Shown one piece after another: positions 43,710 through 53,070 of a stretch of DNA of 64,000 nt (the first letter of the stretch is position 1; each line of letters starts with the position of its first letter). The notes beneath the pieces are model-generated. The model made no database searches and was not told the DNA's origin. It saw nothing but the letters and a program-made list of their open reading frames with translations. This stretch comes from an uncultured Eubacteriales bacterium (GTDB taxonomy: Bacteria; Bacillota; Clostridia; Oscillospirales; Acutalibacteraceae): the NCBI GenBank assembly GCA_949292775.1, contig CASFBL010000013.1, forward strand, positions 1 through 64,000. The letters are read 5' to 3'. Position numbers and translations under genes: made by a program.

Positions 43710-44630
43710 TTATTTTGAAACGGCCTGAGCCGCTAAAAACTGCATACGGGCGAATTCGCCGCTGCCGTATACGCCGCTTTGCTGGTCATGCTCGGAAAAG
43801 CGAATTTCAAGATTGCTTTCCGGGTAAGGCTTACGCGCTTTTTCGTGAATGGCTTCTAAAAGCACTTCTTTGGGGAAGCCTTCCATATAAAGCACGCCGC
43901 CCGCCAGCACCGCGTAGTCCGGGTCTAAAATATTGATTTCTGTGGCAATGGGCACCGCAAGGTCTTTTACATACTTTAACAGTATTGGATGGTTTGGGTG
44001 CTCTTTAAACACATTTTTTATCAAAGTTCCCGGAAAATATTTTTCAGTTAACAATTCGAGGTATCTGCCGGAGCAACGAACCTCGCTGCAGCCGATGTTG
44101 CCGCAGGTGCATTTTTCTTCAATATCCATCAGCGGAATATGTCCGAGTTCTCCGGCGGCGCCGTTTTTACCGGCATAAAACTTGCCTTCAATATATAAGG
44201 CGTTGCCAAAGCCCGTGCCGACATAAAAGCCGAGAATTGTTTTGGTTTTATCCAGCTTCAAACGGCTGATGTCATTTTGCAAAAGGAAATTGACATCGCG
44301 GTCCAAATAAACCGGCAGAGAAAGCTTTTCTTCAAGCGCATCTGCAAAACGGATATTGTCAAAGCCTTTTAAATTGGGTGTAGAAATAATGGTGCGTTTG
44401 TCTTTGCTGACCAAAGACGGTATGCCCACACCGACGGCACATACTTTATCGGACACGCCGTAGCGCTCCATATAGCCTTTTACTGCGTGTGCCATGGTTT
44501 CCACGACATCGCCGTTATCAAAAATACGGCTGGAATTTTTTTCAAAATTCTGAATTTCGCCGTTTTCATCGACAGTGCCGATACGGAAATTGGTTCCGCC
44601 GATATCTATTCCGATGGTTAGAATGCCCAA
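43710..44630 (-). CDS. alsK: D-allose kinase, ROK family
   Basis: The preferred start is TTG 44630 with GGAGG eight bases upstream; ATG 44636 is in frame but only 2 bases from that GGAGG. The roughly 306-residue protein has the ROK pattern: ILTIGIDIGGTNFRIGTVDENG, LDRDVNFLL, GFYVGTGFGNALYIEGKFYAG, and GAAGELGHIPL followed by the zinc Cys cluster CTCGNIGCSEVRCSG. It would phosphorylate D-allose to D-allose-6-phosphate. Assignment to AlsK rather than glucokinase rests on neighbours alsE, alsA, alsC, alsB and rpiB, and on HIPLMDIEEKCTCGNIGC resembling AlsK. Confidence 0.9.
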   Translation of the reverse strand: MGILTIGIDIGGTNFRIGTVDENGEIQNFEKNSSRIFDNGDVVETMAHAVKGYMERYGVSDKVCAVGVGIPSLVSKDKRTIISTPNLKGFDNIRFADALEEKLSLPVYLDRDVNFLLQNDISRLKLDKTKTILGFYVGTGFGNALYIEGKFYAGKNGAAGELGHIPLMDIEEKCTCGNIGCSEVRCSGRYLELLTEKYFPGTLIKNVFKEHPNHPILLKYVKDLAVPIATEINILDPDYAVLAGGVLYMEGFPKEVLLEAIHEKARKPYPESNLEIRFSEHDQQSGVYGSGEFARMQFLAAQAVSK

Positions 44631-44663
44631 ACCCATCACCTCCAAATCGCTTTTTCGGTTTAT

Positions 44664-45341
44664 TTACGCACCGGTCTGTTCGTGGAATTCACGCTGCATG
44701 ATGTCCCAGGCTTTCGTTAAATCCGGGTCTTTGGAGAACAGCCCGGACGAGCCGACGATGAACACCTCTGTGCCTGCTTCGTACAAATCCTTAAAGGTGC
44801 GCACATTACAGGAACCGTCCACCTCAATTAAATATTTGTAGCCGTATTTCTCTTTGAGTTCTTTTGCCTCGCGGATTTTGTCAAGCATTTCGCGAATGAA
44901 CGGCTGCCCTGCAAAGCCGGGGTCCACACTCATAATCGTCAGCTTGTCAATGCGATGGATATAGTGCTGAATGTAGGAAAGCGGCGTTGCCGGATTGAGC
45001 ACCACGCCGGTCTTGCAGCCGAGCGATTCAATCTTGTTGAGGATGCGGAACGCGTCGCGGTTGATGGTCTCAGCATGCGGGCAGATATAGCCGGCGCCGG
45101 CTTTTGCGAGCGTTTCAATAAAATCGTCCGGGTCGGTCACCATCAAATGACAGTCGATCGGTTTTTTCGCAATGGTGGAAAATACCTTTACAAAATCCGG
45201 GGACAAGGTAATATTTTTGACATAGTGTCCGTCCATAATGTCCACATGGTACAAATCGCACCGCTCGTTGAGAATCTCTGTCTGGTTGCGGATATCCAAA
45301 AGGTCCATACACATTAAGGACGGGTTAAACATTGGTTTCAT
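44664..45341 (-). CDS. alsE: D-allulose-6-phosphate 3-epimerase
   Basis: The start is ATG 45341 behind AAAGGAGCGGCATT. The 225-residue TIM barrel belongs to the ribulose-phosphate epimerase family: NPSLMCMDLLDI, the metal-binding YHVDIMDGHYVKNI, IDCHLMVTDPDDFI, MSVDPGFAGQPFI and YLIEVDGSCN, all matching AlsE. It converts D-allulose-6-phosphate to fructose-6-phosphate, the last step into glycolysis. It lies between alsC and alsK. Confidence 0.93.
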   Translation of the reverse strand: MKPMFNPSLMCMDLLDIRNQTEILNERCDLYHVDIMDGHYVKNITLSPDFVKVFSTIAKKPIDCHLMVTDPDDFIETLAKAGAGYICPHAETINRDAFRILNKIESLGCKTGVVLNPATPLSYIQHYIHRIDKLTIMSVDPGFAGQPFIREMLDKIREAKELKEKYGYKYLIEVDGSCNVRTFKDLYEAGTEVFIVGSSGLFSKDPDLTKAWDIMQREFHEQTGA

Positions 45342-45392
45342 AATGCCGCTCCTTTCTTTTTTGATATAGGGCATTTGCTTTTTGAATTTGGT

Positions 45393-46361
45393 TTATTTTT
45401 TGCGGGCAACAAAGCGGTCAAGCGCAACGGAGCCAATGATCAGCGCGCCCATGACAACCTGCTGCAGAGTGCTCGACAGCGACAGGATATTCATGCCGAA
45501 GTTGATGACGCCGATGATAAGGCCGCCCATAACCACGCCGAAAATTTTACCTTTGCCGCCAAAGAAGCTTGTGCCGCCGATGATGGAAGCTGCAATCGCA
45601 TAGGTCTCAAAGCCTGTTGCAGCAGCCGGTTCTGCGGAACCGACACGACCGAGCAGCACAACGCCCGCGATACCGGCGCAGATGCCGGAAATGATGAATA
45701 CGATAAGGGTATGCAGATTGACATTGATGCCGGAATACCAAGCGGAATCCTTATTGCCGCCGAGTGCATAAATGTTGCGGCCGAGCTTGGTTTTGCGTGT
45801 TAAGAACGAAAGGAACAACGCCACGACAATGGCAATCAGCGCAACAATTGGGATAATGCCGAAAATGTTGGTGGAAATCGCTTTGGTAAACGAAGCCGGG
45901 AAGCCGAACACGGCGCTGGAATTGGAAATGATAAGCGTTACGCCGCGGAAAATCGCCTGTGTACCAAGGGTGATGATGAACGGATGCAGGCCGGTAACAT
46001 TGATAAGCATACCGTTGATAAATCCTAAGAATGCACCGAGCAAAATACCGAGCAATACGGCTAAAATGGGGTTTACCCCGGCAACCATAAGCTGGGCGGT
46101 AATCATACCGGTGAGCGCCACGACCGAACCAACGGAAAGGTCGATACCGGCAATTAAGATGGCGAAGAACTCGCCCATAGCAATCAAAATATTAACCGAG
46201 CTCTGTGCTAAAATCTGTGTAACCGTGGAAGTGGAGAAGAAGTGCTGCGGGCGGGCTATTGCAAGCGCCGCAAGCAGGATAACCAGAATGCCGAATGTAC
46301 CGTATTTTTGCCAAATGGTATTGAAAGTGGGTTTTTCTTTTTTCAGTTGTTTCGTTGCCAT
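45393..46361 (-). CDS. alsC: D-allose ABC transporter permease
   Basis: The 322-residue protein has about 10 hydrophobic segments and the RbsC/AlsC pattern: FFAILIAGIDLSVGSVVALTGMITA, NGMLINVTGLHPFIITLGTQAIFRGVTLIISN, and the coupling region NKDSAWYSGINVNLHTLIVFIISGICAGIAGVVL. It forms the homodimeric membrane channel with AlsA. It lies 15 bp after alsA. Confidence 0.94.
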   Translation of the reverse strand: MATKQLKKEKPTFNTIWQKYGTFGILVILLAALAIARPQHFFSTSTVTQILAQSSVNILIAMGEFFAILIAGIDLSVGSVVALTGMITAQLMVAGVNPILAVLLGILLGAFLGFINGMLINVTGLHPFIITLGTQAIFRGVTLIISNSSAVFGFPASFTKAISTNIFGIIPIVALIAIVVALFLSFLTRKTKLGRNIYALGGNKDSAWYSGINVNLHTLIVFIISGICAGIAGVVLLGRVGSAEPAAATGFETYAIAASIIGGTSFFGGKGKIFGVVMGGLIIGVINFGMNILSLSSTLQQVVMGALIIGSVALDRFVARKK

Positions 46362-46376
46362 GTGAAAGCTCCTTTC

Positions 46377-47906
46377 TTATTGCACGATGTCGGCGGTCGA
46401 CGCCATGATGATTTTTTCTTCGGTCGCATCGCGGTGCGCGAAGGTCTTTACTATCTCGCCCTCGCGGAACACGGCGATGGTATCGCAGACCGCCAGCAGT
46501 TCGGGAAGCTCTGAAGAAACAACCAGAACGCCCTTCCCCTCGTCGGCAAGCCGGCGCATCAGCGCATAAATCTCGCTTTTGCTGCCGATGTCGATGCCCT
46601 TGGTCGGTTCATCGAAAATAATGATTTGTGAATCCGCGGCGATCCATTTCGCCAAAATGACTTTCTGCTGGTTGCCGCCGGAAAGCTCTGTGATGTTTTG
46701 GTCCACAGAAGCACATTTGATGTTCAAATTTTTCTTTTGCTCTTCGGCACATTGTTTTTCGAACTTGCCGCTGACAAGACCGATTGTGCCGAACGCCTTG
46801 GAAGTTTTGATAAACGGCAGAATGGAAATATTCTGTTTGATGTCGAAGTTATGGAAGAAGCCGGTTTCTCGGCGGTTTTCCGTAACCATGGCAAGTCCGT
46901 TTTTAATGGCGCTGTAAGGATTGCGGATGCGCACTTCCTTACCCTTTATAAATATCTTTCCCTGTGATTTTGGTTCAGCGCCGAAAATGGAATTCATCAT
47001 TTCACTTCTGCCCGAACCCACAAGGCCGGAAAAGCCAAGGATTTCGCCCTTGTGCAGTTTAAAGGAAACATCGCGCACCTTACCGTCTTTTCTTGACAGA
47101 TTCTGCACCTCAAAGAGTACTTCTTCGTTTTCGTAGGAATCCGGTGCGTCCTCGTGCTGGTAGTTGTTCTGTACTTTACGGCCGACCATCATGGTGACCA
47201 GGTCATCAGCGGTCACTTCGCTGACCTGCCGGGTGCCGACATAGGCGCCGTCTTTCAGCACGGAAACGCGGTCGCCGATTTCCATAATCTCGCCGAGTTT
47301 ATGGGAAATGAATACAATGCCTTTCCCCTCCGCTTTCAGCGCGCGGATAACGGCGAACAGGTGATTGACTTCTTCCGAGGTCAGGGAAGCGGTCGGTTCG
47401 TCCATGATGATGACCTGACTGTCTGCCGCCAAAGCTTTGGCAATTTCTACCTGCTGCTTTTCGGAAATGCTGATGTCCTCGACCAGCGTTTTCGGGTCGC
47501 GGCGCAATCCGACTTTTTCAAGCAGTTCTTTTGCGCGGCGATGCATCTCGCCGTAATCCACCACGGAAAGCGGACCGTATTTTTTCATTGGGAGCTTGCC
47601 GACAAACAGGTTTTCCTGAATGGAAAGCTCGTTGATAACGCTTAACTCCTGATAAATAACGCTGATGCCGTTTTCGGTGGAATCTTTCGGCGTAAGCTTG
47701 GAAAAGGATTTATCGCCGATGATAATCGTGCCTTCCGTGGGCTGATAAACGCCGCTTAAAATTTTCATCAGTGTGGATTTTCCGGCACCGTTTTCTCCCA
47801 GAAGCACATGTACCTCGCCGGCGCGGATGTCAAAGGAAATATCCTTGAGCGCCGTAACGCCGGGAAATTTCTTGACCACACCTTTCATTTCAACCAAAGT
47901 TCCCAT
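46377..47906 (-). CDS. alsA: D-allose ABC transporter ATPase (duplicated)
   Basis: The 509-residue protein has two ABC domains, as in RbsA. The first has Walker A LLGENGAGKSTLMK, signature SISEKQQVEIAKAL and Walker B VIIMDEPTASL. The second has a degenerate P-loop GLVGSGRSEMM, signature LSGGNQQKVILAKW and IIFDEPTKGIDIGSKSEIY. ATG 47906 follows AAAAGGAGGAACAT. It is the first structural gene of the als operon, 139 bp after lacI with an operator-like palindrome between them. Confidence 0.95.
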   Translation of the reverse strand: MGTLVEMKGVVKKFPGVTALKDISFDIRAGEVHVLLGENGAGKSTLMKILSGVYQPTEGTIIIGDKSFSKLTPKDSTENGISVIYQELSVINELSIQENLFVGKLPMKKYGPLSVVDYGEMHRRAKELLEKVGLRRDPKTLVEDISISEKQQVEIAKALAADSQVIIMDEPTASLTSEEVNHLFAVIRALKAEGKGIVFISHKLGEIMEIGDRVSVLKDGAYVGTRQVSEVTADDLVTMMVGRKVQNNYQHEDAPDSYENEEVLFEVQNLSRKDGKVRDVSFKLHKGEILGFSGLVGSGRSEMMNSIFGAEPKSQGKIFIKGKEVRIRNPYSAIKNGLAMVTENRRETGFFHNFDIKQNISILPFIKTSKAFGTIGLVSGKFEKQCAEEQKKNLNIKCASVDQNITELSGGNQQKVILAKWIAADSQIIIFDEPTKGIDIGSKSEIYALMRRLADEGKGVLVVSSELPELLAVCDTIAVFREGEIVKTFAHRDATEEKIIMASTADIVQ

Positions 47907-47988
47907 ATGTTCCTCCTTTTCTTCCGATTCTGTTCGTGATTTATTCTATAATAGAATGCATCTTAATCATCATTTTATGCTGTTTTAT

Positions 47989-48006
47989 TGGGTAAAGGTT
48001 TACTCA
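47989..48006. promoter_or_regulatory. LacI-type operator upstream of alsA
   Basis: TGGGTAAAGGTTTACTCA is an 18-bp imperfect palindrome close to the one at 49075-49092 (TGAGTAATCGTTTACTCA). It lies between lacI and alsA. No convincing -35/-10 pair is seen nearby, so it may control a weak promoter or act as a roadblock. Confidence 0.6.
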
Positions 48007-48045
48007 ACCGCCCAAAAGAATGGGGCGAAGCCCCAAACCCTATCT

Positions 48046-49047
48046 TTATGTGGTTTGCCGCCGAACCAATTCGACCGGGACGACGACAACCTCGTCGTGC
48101 ACATTCGGCTCTTGCTTTTTGTGAATCCGCCGCAAGAGAATCTCAACCGATTTTTTTCCGAATTCATCGGTATTCTGCCGGATGGTCGTCATCGGCGGGT
48201 CACATATCTCTGTGAGCGAAACACCGTCGAACCCGACCAGCTTAATGTCGCGCGGGACTTTGCGTTTTGCCTCTCTTATCGCATGCAGCGCGCCGAGCGC
48301 CATCATATCATTGTTGCAAAACACCCCGTCTATTTCCGGGTGGGCAACCAGCGCTTCCTGCGTTGCCTGCCGAGCCGCCGCGTAAGAAACCTCGGTTTCT
48401 ACGACCAGTTCCGGATCAAGCGGAAGCCCGTATTTTTCCAATGCGCCGGCATAGCCTTTGTAGCGGTGGCGAACCGTGGAATACGGTTTTGTGTCTTTCA
48501 CCATCAAAATGTGACGGCAGCCTTTTTTTATAAGTTCCTGTGTGGCTAAAAAACCGCCCATTTCATTGTCAGAAATTACAAGCGTACCGGCATTTTTCGG
48601 CCGCCGGTCAATATAGACAACGGGAATCTTGTAATTCTCATAAATCTTTTTTACATCGCCGCGAGTACTGATATAAATAATACCGTCTACGCCTTTCGCT
48701 GCCAAAGAAGAAATGTGAATACCTTCTGTTTCTTCATCTTCATTGGAATCGCAAACAAAGACCGTGTACCCTTCAGGTACAACATAGCGTTCAATGGCAC
48801 GCACAATTTGTGAGAAAAACTCGTTGGTGATGTCCGGCACAATTACGCCGATGGTCTGTGTGCGTTTGGTGCGTAAGCCCTTGGCGTTCACATTGACTTT
48901 GTAATCATGCTGGCGGATGACTTCCAAAACGCGCTCTTCGGTTTCCTTGGAATACCTGCCGTTTTTATTGAGCACCCGGGAAACCGTTGCAATAGACACG
49001 CCGGAAAGCTTCGCAATGTCGACCATAGATATCTTTTTTTCGTCCAT
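48046..49047 (-). CDS. LacI-family regulator of the als operon
   Basis: The 333-residue protein has an N-terminal HTH, MVDIAKLSGVSIATVSRVLNKNGRYSKETEERVLEVI, hinge NVNAKGLRTKRTQTIGVIVPDITNEFF, then a sugar-binding domain with AKGVDGIIYIS, VVYIDRRP, GVFCNNDMMALGALHAI, LVGFDGVSL and PMTTIRQNTDEFGKK. ATG 49047 follows GGGGTGATGCA. It is oriented with the als genes and flanked by two near-identical operators, so it probably represses itself and the operon until D-allose or a phosphate of it is present. E. coli uses an RpiR-type regulator instead. Confidence 0.9.
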   Translation of the reverse strand: MDEKKISMVDIAKLSGVSIATVSRVLNKNGRYSKETEERVLEVIRQHDYKVNVNAKGLRTKRTQTIGVIVPDITNEFFSQIVRAIERYVVPEGYTVFVCDSNEDEETEGIHISSLAAKGVDGIIYISTRGDVKKIYENYKIPVVYIDRRPKNAGTLVISDNEMGGFLATQELIKKGCRHILMVKDTKPYSTVRHRYKGYAGALEKYGLPLDPELVVETEVSYAAARQATQEALVAHPEIDGVFCNNDMMALGALHAIREAKRKVPRDIKLVGFDGVSLTEICDPPMTTIRQNTDEFGKKSVEILLRRIHKKQEPNVHDEVVVVPVELVRRQTT

Positions 49048-49074
49048 TGCATCACCCCGCCGCAGGATTTTGAA

Positions 49075-49092
49075 TGAGTAATCGTTTACTCA
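49075..49092. promoter_or_regulatory. LacI-type operator over the lacI/als promoter
   Basis: TGAGTAATCGTTTACTCA, an 18-bp palindrome with central CG, lies just after the -10 box of the lacI promoter, over the start of transcription. Confidence 0.75.
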
Positions 49093-49099
49093 CAATGCC

Positions 49100-49128
49100 A
49101 GTTTACAGCGATATTGCTAAAATGTCAA
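49100..49128 (-). promoter_or_regulatory. Promoter of lacI and the als operon
   Basis: Minus strand: TTGACA (49128-49123), 17-bp spacer, TAAACT (49105-49100). Confidence 0.7.
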
Positions 49129-49282
49129 TTAGATTTTTAAATTTTTTAAATGTTTGTTACAACGCATAAAAAGCTGCTCTTGTCTTTGTGAAGAACGCAC
49201 AAACGCACTCTCGCATCAGTAGTTTTCTATAAAAAACGCACTTTTTCTTTGGAAATATGCGGAAAAATATCCAACTTTTTGG

Positions 49283-49311
49283 TTGACAGTAAATTTCTAT
49301 AATACTATAAT
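49283..49311 (+). promoter_or_regulatory. Perfect consensus promoter of the D-amino-acid/5-oxoproline operon
   Basis: TTGACA (49283-49288), 17-bp spacer, TATAAT (49306-49311). The leader of about 95 nt to ATG 49412 shows no riboswitch or attenuator I recognise. The 49048-49411 gap otherwise holds only the lacI promoter and operator. Confidence 0.9.
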
Positions 49312-49411
49312 ATGGGGGTGAGTTAGGTTGTTTTAATTTCTGTGCAATGGTGGACAAAAATGGAAACGGCTTAACTTCTTTTATTTTAAAGAACACGGGG
49401 GAAAGAGAGCA

Positions 49412-50251
49412 ATGGAAAACATTGGCTACTACAACGGCAAAACAGATTTAATTGAAAACATGATGATTCCGATGGGTGACCGCAGCGTCTATTTCGGCGA
49501 CGGTGTTTATGACGCTACCTATTCGGTCAATCACATCATTTTTGCATTAGATGACCATTTAGACCGCTTTTACAACAGCTGCCGGCTTTTGGAAATTCCT
49601 GCGCCGATGGAGCGCGAGAAACTGAAAGAAGCGCTTTACAGCTGTGTAAAGCAGGTAGACGACCCGAATCAGTTTGTCTACTGGCAGTGCACCCGCGGCA
49701 CCGGCATTCGCAATCATGTATTTCCGGAAGGAAAGTCCAATCTGCTGATTTACTGCCTGCCCTGCCCGATGAAAGACCTTTCGCAGAAATACAAGCTGAT
49801 TTCCATGGAAGATACACGATTCTATCACTGCAATGTGAAAACGCTTAACCTGATTCCGAGCGTTATGGCAAGCCAGCGCGCAGCAGAAAAAGGCTGTCAG
49901 GAAACGGTATTTCACCGCGGCGACTTGGTGACAGAATGTGCGCACTCCAATATTTCCATTATCAAAGACGGCAAATTTATCACACACCAGCTTGACAATT
50001 TGGTTTTGCCGGGCATCACAAGAAAGCACTTAATTCAGATTTGCAAAGAAAAAGGCATTCCCGTGGAGGAACGCGACTACACGATGGATGATCTGCGTGC
50101 AGCGGATGAGGTCATTGTCACTTCCTCCGGTGCGCTCTGCATGGCGGCGTGTGAGCTGGACGGTCAGCCCATAGGCGGCAAAGCTCCGGAAATCCTTAAG
50201 ACCTTGCAGGACGCTTATCTTGAACGCCTGCACAAGGAAACCGACCGCTGA
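49412..50251 (+). CDS. dat: D-amino-acid aminotransferase (class IV PLP enzyme)
   Basis: The 279-residue protein has the fold-type IV pattern: GYYNGKTDLIENMMIPMGDRSVYFGDGVYDATY near the N terminus, the PLP lysine in YHCNVKTLNLIPSVMASQRA, and ETVFHRGDLVTECAHSNISIIKDG for cofactor binding. This matches D-alanine aminotransferase, D-alanine + 2-oxoglutarate = pyruvate + D-glutamate, rather than branched-chain enzymes. It starts the operon that also contains two D-glutamate-cyclase-like genes and 5-oxoprolinase subunits, so its product or substrate D-glutamate links to the rest. Confidence 0.92.
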   Translation: MENIGYYNGKTDLIENMMIPMGDRSVYFGDGVYDATYSVNHIIFALDDHLDRFYNSCRLLEIPAPMEREKLKEALYSCVKQVDDPNQFVYWQCTRGTGIRNHVFPEGKSNLLIYCLPCPMKDLSQKYKLISMEDTRFYHCNVKTLNLIPSVMASQRAAEKGCQETVFHRGDLVTECAHSNISIIKDGKFITHQLDNLVLPGITRKHLIQICKEKGIPVEERDYTMDDLRAADEVIVTSSGALCMAACELDGQPIGGKAPEILKTLQDAYLERLHKETDR

Positions 50252-50268
50252 ACTCGGAGGCACTACAT

Positions 50269-51342
50269 ATGACACAAAAAGAACTGACCGACCTGAACAT
50301 CGGTCAAAATTTAGATAATCTCGCGAACTTGGCCCCGCGCGGCTACGGCGTCTGCCGGATTTTATATAAGGCGGCGCGCGAATTCACCGGCGAGCCGATG
50401 ACCATGCACGCGGCAAAGCTGTTGTGCAACACGCTAAAGGAAGGCGATTTGGTCTATTTGATGACCGGATTTGTGCTGATCGACAACAAGTCCGCTGAGA
50501 CCGACGGCATTGTCAGCACCATGCTTTTGGCGCGTTCTCTGGTTTTGGCGTTCGGCGTTAAGCCGGTTATCATTTGTCAGGAAGAAAACATGGAAGCGGT
50601 GAAAAATCTTTCACGCGTTGTAGGGCTTCACCTGTATTCTTCGTTTGACGAATTGTTCGAGAACCCCGTTTCCATAGCAGCGTTTGCATTTACCAAAGAC
50701 AAGGCGCAGGCGGAAAGCCAAGCTGACGAGCTTTTGTCGCACGGCATGCCCAAGGCAGTTATTGCCAACGAATTTCCCGGCGAAAACTGCGTGGGTGAAT
50801 TTCACAACGCCGTCGGCAGAAATACGACGCCGCTGGAAGCCAAAGGTGACATTTTATTTGAAAAAATCCAAGCTGCCGGCGTTCTCAATATTGCAATCGG
50901 CGACCTCGGCAACGAGCTTGGCATGGGCGCAATCGGCGCGCATTTGGACAAATACATTCCCTATGCGGCGAAAGGCGCATGCCAATGCGGCTGCGGCGGC
51001 GGAATTGCAACGCGTGTGGCGGCGGACAACATCATCACCGCCACGGTTTCAGACTGGGGCTGCTACGGCATGATAGCCGCTATTGCTTATCTGTTAGGCG
51101 ATATGGACATTATGCACGACGCAGAACTCGAAAAGGAAGCGCTTTGCACGGCGGCAAAAAGCGGCATGGTAGACATGTACGGCTGGACCATTCCCGCGAT
51201 TGACGGCTTCGATTTGCAAACCAACATGGCATTAGTCACCATGATGCGTGAATGCATTCGCTATGCACCGAAGCTTCAAACCAAGTGCAAAGCCTGGTTT
51301 GACAAAACACTCGAATTAAAATTTTTCGACGAAAACAAGTAA
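50269..51342 (+). CDS. DUF4392 / D-glutamate cyclase C-terminal-like protein
   Basis: The 357-residue protein resembles the DUF4392 domain, the C-terminal half of mammalian mitochondrial D-glutamate cyclase. NIGQNLDNLANLAPRGYGVCRIL, LVYLMTGFVLIDNKSAETDGIVSTMLLAR, EFPGENCVGEFHNAVGR, LNIAIGDLGNELGMGAI and the cysteine cluster GACQCGCGGGIATRVAADN are conserved blocks. The cyclase makes 5-oxo-D-proline from D-glutamate. ATG 50269 is 17 bp after dat. The DUF1445 partner half is encoded three genes downstream in the same operon. The name is from family memory, not a search. Confidence 0.85.
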   Translation: MTQKELTDLNIGQNLDNLANLAPRGYGVCRILYKAAREFTGEPMTMHAAKLLCNTLKEGDLVYLMTGFVLIDNKSAETDGIVSTMLLARSLVLAFGVKPVIICQEENMEAVKNLSRVVGLHLYSSFDELFENPVSIAAFAFTKDKAQAESQADELLSHGMPKAVIANEFPGENCVGEFHNAVGRNTTPLEAKGDILFEKIQAAGVLNIAIGDLGNELGMGAIGAHLDKYIPYAAKGACQCGCGGGIATRVAADNIITATVSDWGCYGMIAAIAYLLGDMDIMHDAELEKEALCTAAKSGMVDMYGWTIPAIDGFDLQTNMALVTMMRECIRYAPKLQTKCKAWFDKTLELKFFDENK

Positions 51343-51388
51343 AACGGCGGGCGGCCACAGCCGCCCCTTCTGCTTTTGAGGTGGTATT

Positions 51389-52117
51389 ATGAGCGAGCCC
51401 TTGATTTTACGCGGCGGCGACAGTGCGCTGGTTGTGGAATTCGGTCGGGAAATCGACGAGTCCATCAACCGGCAGGTACACGCGCTAAACCACGCCATTT
51501 CGAATAAGCACATCATCGGCGTGACGGAAACGGTTCCGACCTTCCGCTCGCTGACGGTATATTTTGACCCGTCCGTGATTTCCGGAGAGAAACTGACAAG
51601 AAAGATTCGCAAATGCTGCCACAACCTGACCGAAGGCACAACGGAAGTTGAAAAAACAACGATGATTCCGGTTTTGTACGGCGGGAAATACGGCGAGGAC
51701 CTCGAAAATGTTGCCAAGCATACCGGACTTTCGCCGGAAGAAGTCATCCGGTTACACAGTTCCGTGGATTACCGCATTTATATGCTCGGCTTTTTGCCGG
51801 GGTTTGTTTACCTCGGCGGCATGGACAAACGGCTGTTTTGTCCGCGTCTTCCCACGCCGCGCACCAAAATCCATGCCGGTGCGGTCGGCATCGGCGGCGA
51901 GCAGACCGGCATTTACCCACTCCCCTCGCCCGGCGGCTGGCAGTTAATCGGAACAACGCCGGTGCGCCCGTATGATGCAGAGCGGGAAAAGCCCGTTTTA
52001 TTTTCTGCTGGCGAGCACATTCGCTTTGTGCCGGTCACGGAAGAGGAATATTTGGAAATCGAAGAACAGGTTCGCCGCGGCGAATATGTTTGTAAAACCA
52101 CAGGGGGTGCAAAATGA
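51389..52117 (+). CDS. pxpB: 5-oxoprolinase subunit PxpB (KipI/allophanate hydrolase subunit 1-like)
   Basis: The 242-residue protein has the AHS1 pattern: LRGGDSALVVEFGREIDESINRQVHALNHAI, IPVLYGGKYGEDLENVAKHTGLSPEEVIRLHSS, YRIYMLGFLPGFVYLGGMD, RLPTPRTKIHAGAVGIGGEQTGIYP and SPGGWQLIGTTP. With PxpC and PxpA it forms the ATP-dependent prokaryotic 5-oxoprolinase making glutamate from 5-oxoproline. A small GC-rich hairpin (51346-51365) precedes its ribosome binding site GAGGTGG. It overlaps pxpC by 4 bp. Confidence 0.94.
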   Translation: MSEPLILRGGDSALVVEFGREIDESINRQVHALNHAISNKHIIGVTETVPTFRSLTVYFDPSVISGEKLTRKIRKCCHNLTEGTTEVEKTTMIPVLYGGKYGEDLENVAKHTGLSPEEVIRLHSSVDYRIYMLGFLPGFVYLGGMDKRLFCPRLPTPRTKIHAGAVGIGGEQTGIYPLPSPGGWQLIGTTPVRPYDAEREKPVLFSAGEHIRFVPVTEEEYLEIEEQVRRGEYVCKTTGGAK

Positions 52118-53070
52118 GCATCCGTGTTATAAAACCGGGCCTGTTAACAACGGTGCAGGACTGGGGGCGCATCGGCAGTCAGTCAATCGGCTTTAATGTT
52201 TCCGGCGTGATGGACCGCCGTTCTTACCGGCTTGCCAATTTCCTGGTCGGCAACTACACCGATGAGGCAGTTTTGGAAATGACCGCCATGGGCGGCAGCT
52301 TCGTCTTTTTAGAATCCAACTATATTGCCATTACCGGCGCGGACATGGGCGCGACGATTGAAGGCATAGAAGCGCCGATGTATAAAACGATTTTCGTGCG
52401 CGAGGGCGACACGCTTTCTTTTTCTGCGGCAAAAAGCGGAATGTATACTTATGTCGCGTTTGCGGGAGGCTTAGATGTGCCGCAGGTGCTCGGCAGCCGT
52501 TCCACCAATTTAAAATGTTCCATTGGCGGATTTGAGGGACGAAAGCTCAAAAGCGGCGACATTTTGCCGTTCCGAAACACATTAGACCACTTGGGCGGTT
52601 TGCACATTCATGCGCTGACACCGGAGGATTTCTCCCGAAAGGAAGCAACACTGCGTGTGGTGATGGGTCCGCAGGACGATTATTTTACGGACGAGGGCAT
52701 CCACACCTTTTTAAACAAGCCCTATACAATTACGCAGAACGCCGACCGAATGGGATATAAACTGGACGGCGAGCCAATCGCATACAAAGACAGCGTAGAT
52801 ATTATTTCAGACGGCATTGTGTTCGGCAGCATCCAGGTGCCCCCTGCAGGGCAGCCGATTGTGATGCTTGCTGACCGCCAGACCACCGGCGGCTATGCCA
52901 AAATCGCAACCGTGGCAAGCGTCGATTTGCCGCTTCTTGTCCAGCGCAAACCGGGCGACACAGTGTGCTTTCAAAAAATTTCGGCAAAAGAAGCGGAAAA
53001 GCTTTATAAAAAAGAGCAAAAGCATTTTGAAGAACTGCTTTTACATTATGGGGAGGACTTAATATGCTAA
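52114..53070 (+). CDS. pxpC: 5-oxoprolinase subunit PxpC (KipA/AHS2-like)
   Basis: The 318-residue protein has the AHS2 pattern: [103 protein letters not shown] and [27 protein letters not shown]. This cyclophilin-like subunit pairs with PxpB. It starts on ATGA overlapping pxpB and overlaps the next gene by 7 bp, so translation is coupled. Confidence 0.94.
   Translation: MSIRVIKPGLLTTVQDWGRIGSQSIGFNVSGVMDRRSYRLANFLVGNYTDEAVLEMTAMGGSFVFLESNYIAITGADMGATIEGIEAPMYKTIFVREGDTLSFSAAKSGMYTYVAFAGGLDVPQVLGSRSTNLKCSIGGFEGRKLKSGDILPFRNTLDHLGGLHIHALTPEDFSRKEATLRVVMGPQDDYFTDEGIHTFLNKPYTITQNADRMGYKLDGEPIAYKDSVDIISDGIVFGSIQVPPAGQPIVMLADRQTTGGYAKIATVASVDLPLLVQRKPGDTVCFQKISAKEAEKLYKKEQKHFEELLLHYGEDLIC

Noticed and set aside
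49312-49411. Possible riboswitch in the leader of the D-amino-acid operon
   Set aside because: No known aptamer pattern and no terminator/antiterminator pair is visible.
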